Shown one piece after another: positions 5,432-6,947 of a stretch of 6,947 bases of DNA (the stretch's first letter is position 1; the number at the start of each line of letters is the position of its first letter). The notes under the pieces were generated by a model. The model saw only the letters and a list, made by a program, of their open reading frames with translations, was not told where the DNA came from and did no database searches. Origin of the DNA: JBELHO01 sp042091375 (GTDB lineage Bacteria > Pseudomonadota > Gammaproteobacteria > Enterobacterales > Alteromonadaceae); contig JBELHO010000096.1 of assembly GCA_042091375.1 (NCBI GenBank), forward strand, positions 1 through 6,947, read 5' to 3'. A program made the translations under genes and the position numbers.

Positions 5432-6947
5432 ATGACTATTCTTCAATCTAAAGTCAATCGTCAAGACAGTGAATTTCTGGCTAAACAAGCTGCGATGCAA
5501 CTGTTAGTTGATGATTTAAATGACAAAGCAAAAACCATCAGCCAAGGTGGTGGTGAACGTTTAGTTGAGCGTCACCGTTCACGTGGCAAGATGTTTGTAA
5601 GAGACCGTATTAATGGCTTACTCGATGAGGGTTCGCCATTTATGGAAGTGTCGCAGTTTGCGGCATACGGTGTGTATCCTGAACAAATCGCCTGTGCGGG
5701 TGTGGTTGCTGGTATTGGTCGTGTTAAAGGCGTGGAATGCATGATCATCGCTAATGACGCAACGGTAAAAGGTGGCACATACTTCCCTATCACAGTAAAA
5801 AAACATTTACGCGCTCAAGATATCGCAGAACGTTGTCATCTGCCTTGTATTTATTTGGTTGACTCTGGCGGCGCAAACTTACCAGAACAAGATGAAGTAT
5901 TTCCCGATAAACTTCACTTCGGCCGGATTTTTTATAACCAAAGCCGTATGTCTGCTAAAGGTATTCCACAAATCGCCGTGGTAATGGGCTTATGTACCGC
6001 GGGCGGGGCTTATGTACCCGCTATGGCTGATGAAAGTATTATCGTTAAAGAACAAGGTACTATATTTTTAGCCGGTCCACCGCTTGTAAAAGCCGCAACC
6101 GGCGAAGAAGTATCGGCAGAAGAACTCGGTGGTGCCGATGTGCATTGTAAAATATCAGGGGTTGCCGATCACTACGCAGAAAATGATGAACATGCCCTGT
6201 CAATTGCACGCCAGTGTATTGCCAGGCTAAATCATGTACGCCCTACTTCACCAGTATTAAATAGCTATGAACCACCACGCTTTGACAGTAAAGAAATTTA
6301 CGGCATTGTGGGCACCGATCTGAAAAAGCCATTTGATGTAAGAGAAGTCATAGCGCGAGTCGTTGATGATTCTTCTTTTGACGAATTTAAGCAGTATTTT
6401 GGTGAAACTCTTGTTACAGGCTTTGCTTCTATTTTTGGTATGCCGGTAGGGATTGTTGCTAACAACGGTATTTTATTCTCGGAATCAGCTCAAAAAGGTG
6501 CGCATTTTATTCAGCTGTGTGCACAACGAAATATCCCATTGGTATTTTTACAAAATATTACCGGCTTTATGGTTGGTAAGAAATATGAAGCTGAAGGCAT
6601 TGCAAAACACGGCGCTAAAATGGTGACTGCGGTAAGTTGTGCGAATGTGCCAAAGTTCACCGTGCTTATTGGTGGTTCATATGGTGCTGGTAACTACGGC
6701 ATGTGTGGCCGTGCGTTTGAACCAACTATGATGTGGATGTGGCCTAACGCACGTATTTCTGTAATGGGCGGCGAGCAAGCTGCTGGGGTGTTAAGCCAAG
6801 TAAAACAAGACGGTTTAAAACGCAAAGGTTTGTCAATGAGCGAGCAAGAAATCGCTGAGTTTAAACAACCCATTATCGATCAATATGAAGAGCAAGGTCA
6901 CCCTTACTTCGCAAGTGCACGCTTATGGGATGATGGCATTATCGACC
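5432..6947 (+). CDS. liuB: Methylcrotonyl-CoA carboxylase carboxyltransferase (beta) subunit, 3'-truncated by window edge
   Basis: Biotin-dependent carboxyltransferase subunit that moves CO2 from carboxybiotin on the alpha subunit (LiuD, not in the window) to 3-methylcrotonyl-CoA, giving 3-methylglutaconyl-CoA, the step after LiuA. I translated 505 residues without a stop, starting MTILQSKVNRQDSEFLAKQA. About 30 residues are probably missing against the usual ~535. Visible: RLVERHRSRGKMFVRDRI (44-61), the crotonase-fold N-half with LVDSGGANLPEQDEVFPD, GGAYVPAMADESIIV (191-205) and FLAGPPLVKAATGEEVSAEE; and the C-half with FLQNITGFMVGKKYEAEGIA, GGSYGAGNYGMCGRAF (414-429) and ARISVMGGEQAAGVL. 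The SGGANLPEQDEVFPD and FMVGKKYE blocks point to methylcrotonyl-CoA rather than propionyl-CoA carboxylase. The ribosome binding site AAGG (5420-5423) overlaps the liuA stop codon, eight bases before ATG, a sign of translational coupling. Confidence 0.96.
   Translation, partial: MTILQSKVNRQDSEFLAKQAAMQLLVDDLNDKAKTISQGGGERLVERHRSRGKMFVRDRINGLLDEGSPFMEVSQFAAYGVYPEQIACAGVVAGIGRVKGVECMIIANDATVKGGTYFPITVKKHLRAQDIAERCHLPCIYLVDSGGANLPEQDEVFPDKLHFGRIFYNQSRMSAKGIPQIAVVMGLCTAGGAYVPAMADESIIVKEQGTIFLAGPPLVKAATGEEVSAEELGGADVHCKISGVADHYAENDEHALSIARQCIARLNHVRPTSPVLNSYEPPRFDSKEIYGIVGTDLKKPFDVREVIARVVDDSSFDEFKQYFGETLVTGFASIFGMPVGIVANNGILFSESAQKGAHFIQLCAQRNIPLVFLQNITGFMVGKKYEAEGIAKHGAKMVTAVSCANVPKFTVLIGGSYGAGNYGMCGRAFEPTMMWMWPNARISVMGGEQAAGVLSQVKQDGLKRKGLSMSEQEIAEFKQPIIDQYEEQGHPYFASARLWDDGIID

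Noticed and set aside
1..6947. Search for mobile elements, CRISPR arrays, RNA genes or defence-type genes
   Set aside because: No direct repeats, transposase motifs, tRNA-like folds or unexplained coding stretches were seen; every long open frame belongs to the known branched-chain degradation pathway or its regulator.

Overview
The window holds the junction of two divergently transcribed branched-chain amino acid degradation operons. It most likely comes from a marine gammaproteobacterium of the Alteromonadales type (Shewanella, Pseudoalteromonas, Colwellia or similar). That guess rests on the moderately AT-rich base composition, the gene order and the LiuR-type operator motif. The genus cannot be fixed from sequence alone.

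Left half, minus strand, read from about 3537 down to 1: a thiolase (ivdA/atoB-like), then CoA-acylating methylmalonate-semialdehyde dehydrogenase (mmsA, also called ivdB), then an acyl-CoA dehydrogenase of the isobutyryl-CoA dehydrogenase kind (ivdC), which is cut by the window edge. This order matches the start of the known ivd (isoleucine/valine degradation) operon of Shewanella-like bacteria. Strong Shine-Dalgarno sites fix all three starts. A textbook intrinsic-terminator hairpin with seven U lies between the thiolase and mmsA, directly ahead of the mmsA ribosome binding site. A second, weaker hairpin straddles the mmsA stop codon.

Centre, 3538-3806: a 269-bp divergent regulatory region with no gene. 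It has two copies of one 20-bp inverted-repeat motif, 3579-3598 near the thiolase and 3749-3768 near the regulator, which agree at 16 of 20 positions. Each sits inside a plausible promoter. They are read as operators for the MerR-family regulator encoded alongside. The AT-rich middle, about 3600-3747, shows no feature I can support.

Right half, plus strand: liuR (MerR-family regulator), liuA (isovaleryl-CoA dehydrogenase) and liuB (carboxyltransferase subunit of methylcrotonyl-CoA carboxylase, cut by the window edge). The short gaps (40 and 10 nt) and absence of terminators indicate one transcript that begins the leucine/isovalerate pathway.

Together, LiuR probably coordinates leucine catabolism (liu) and valine/isoleucine catabolism (ivd) from a single intergenic region while controlling its own synthesis. 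The enzymes are conventional family members with intact visible catalytic motifs. I found no undescribed system. The points most worth checking are regulatory: the paired operators and the terminator placed inside the ivd operon.
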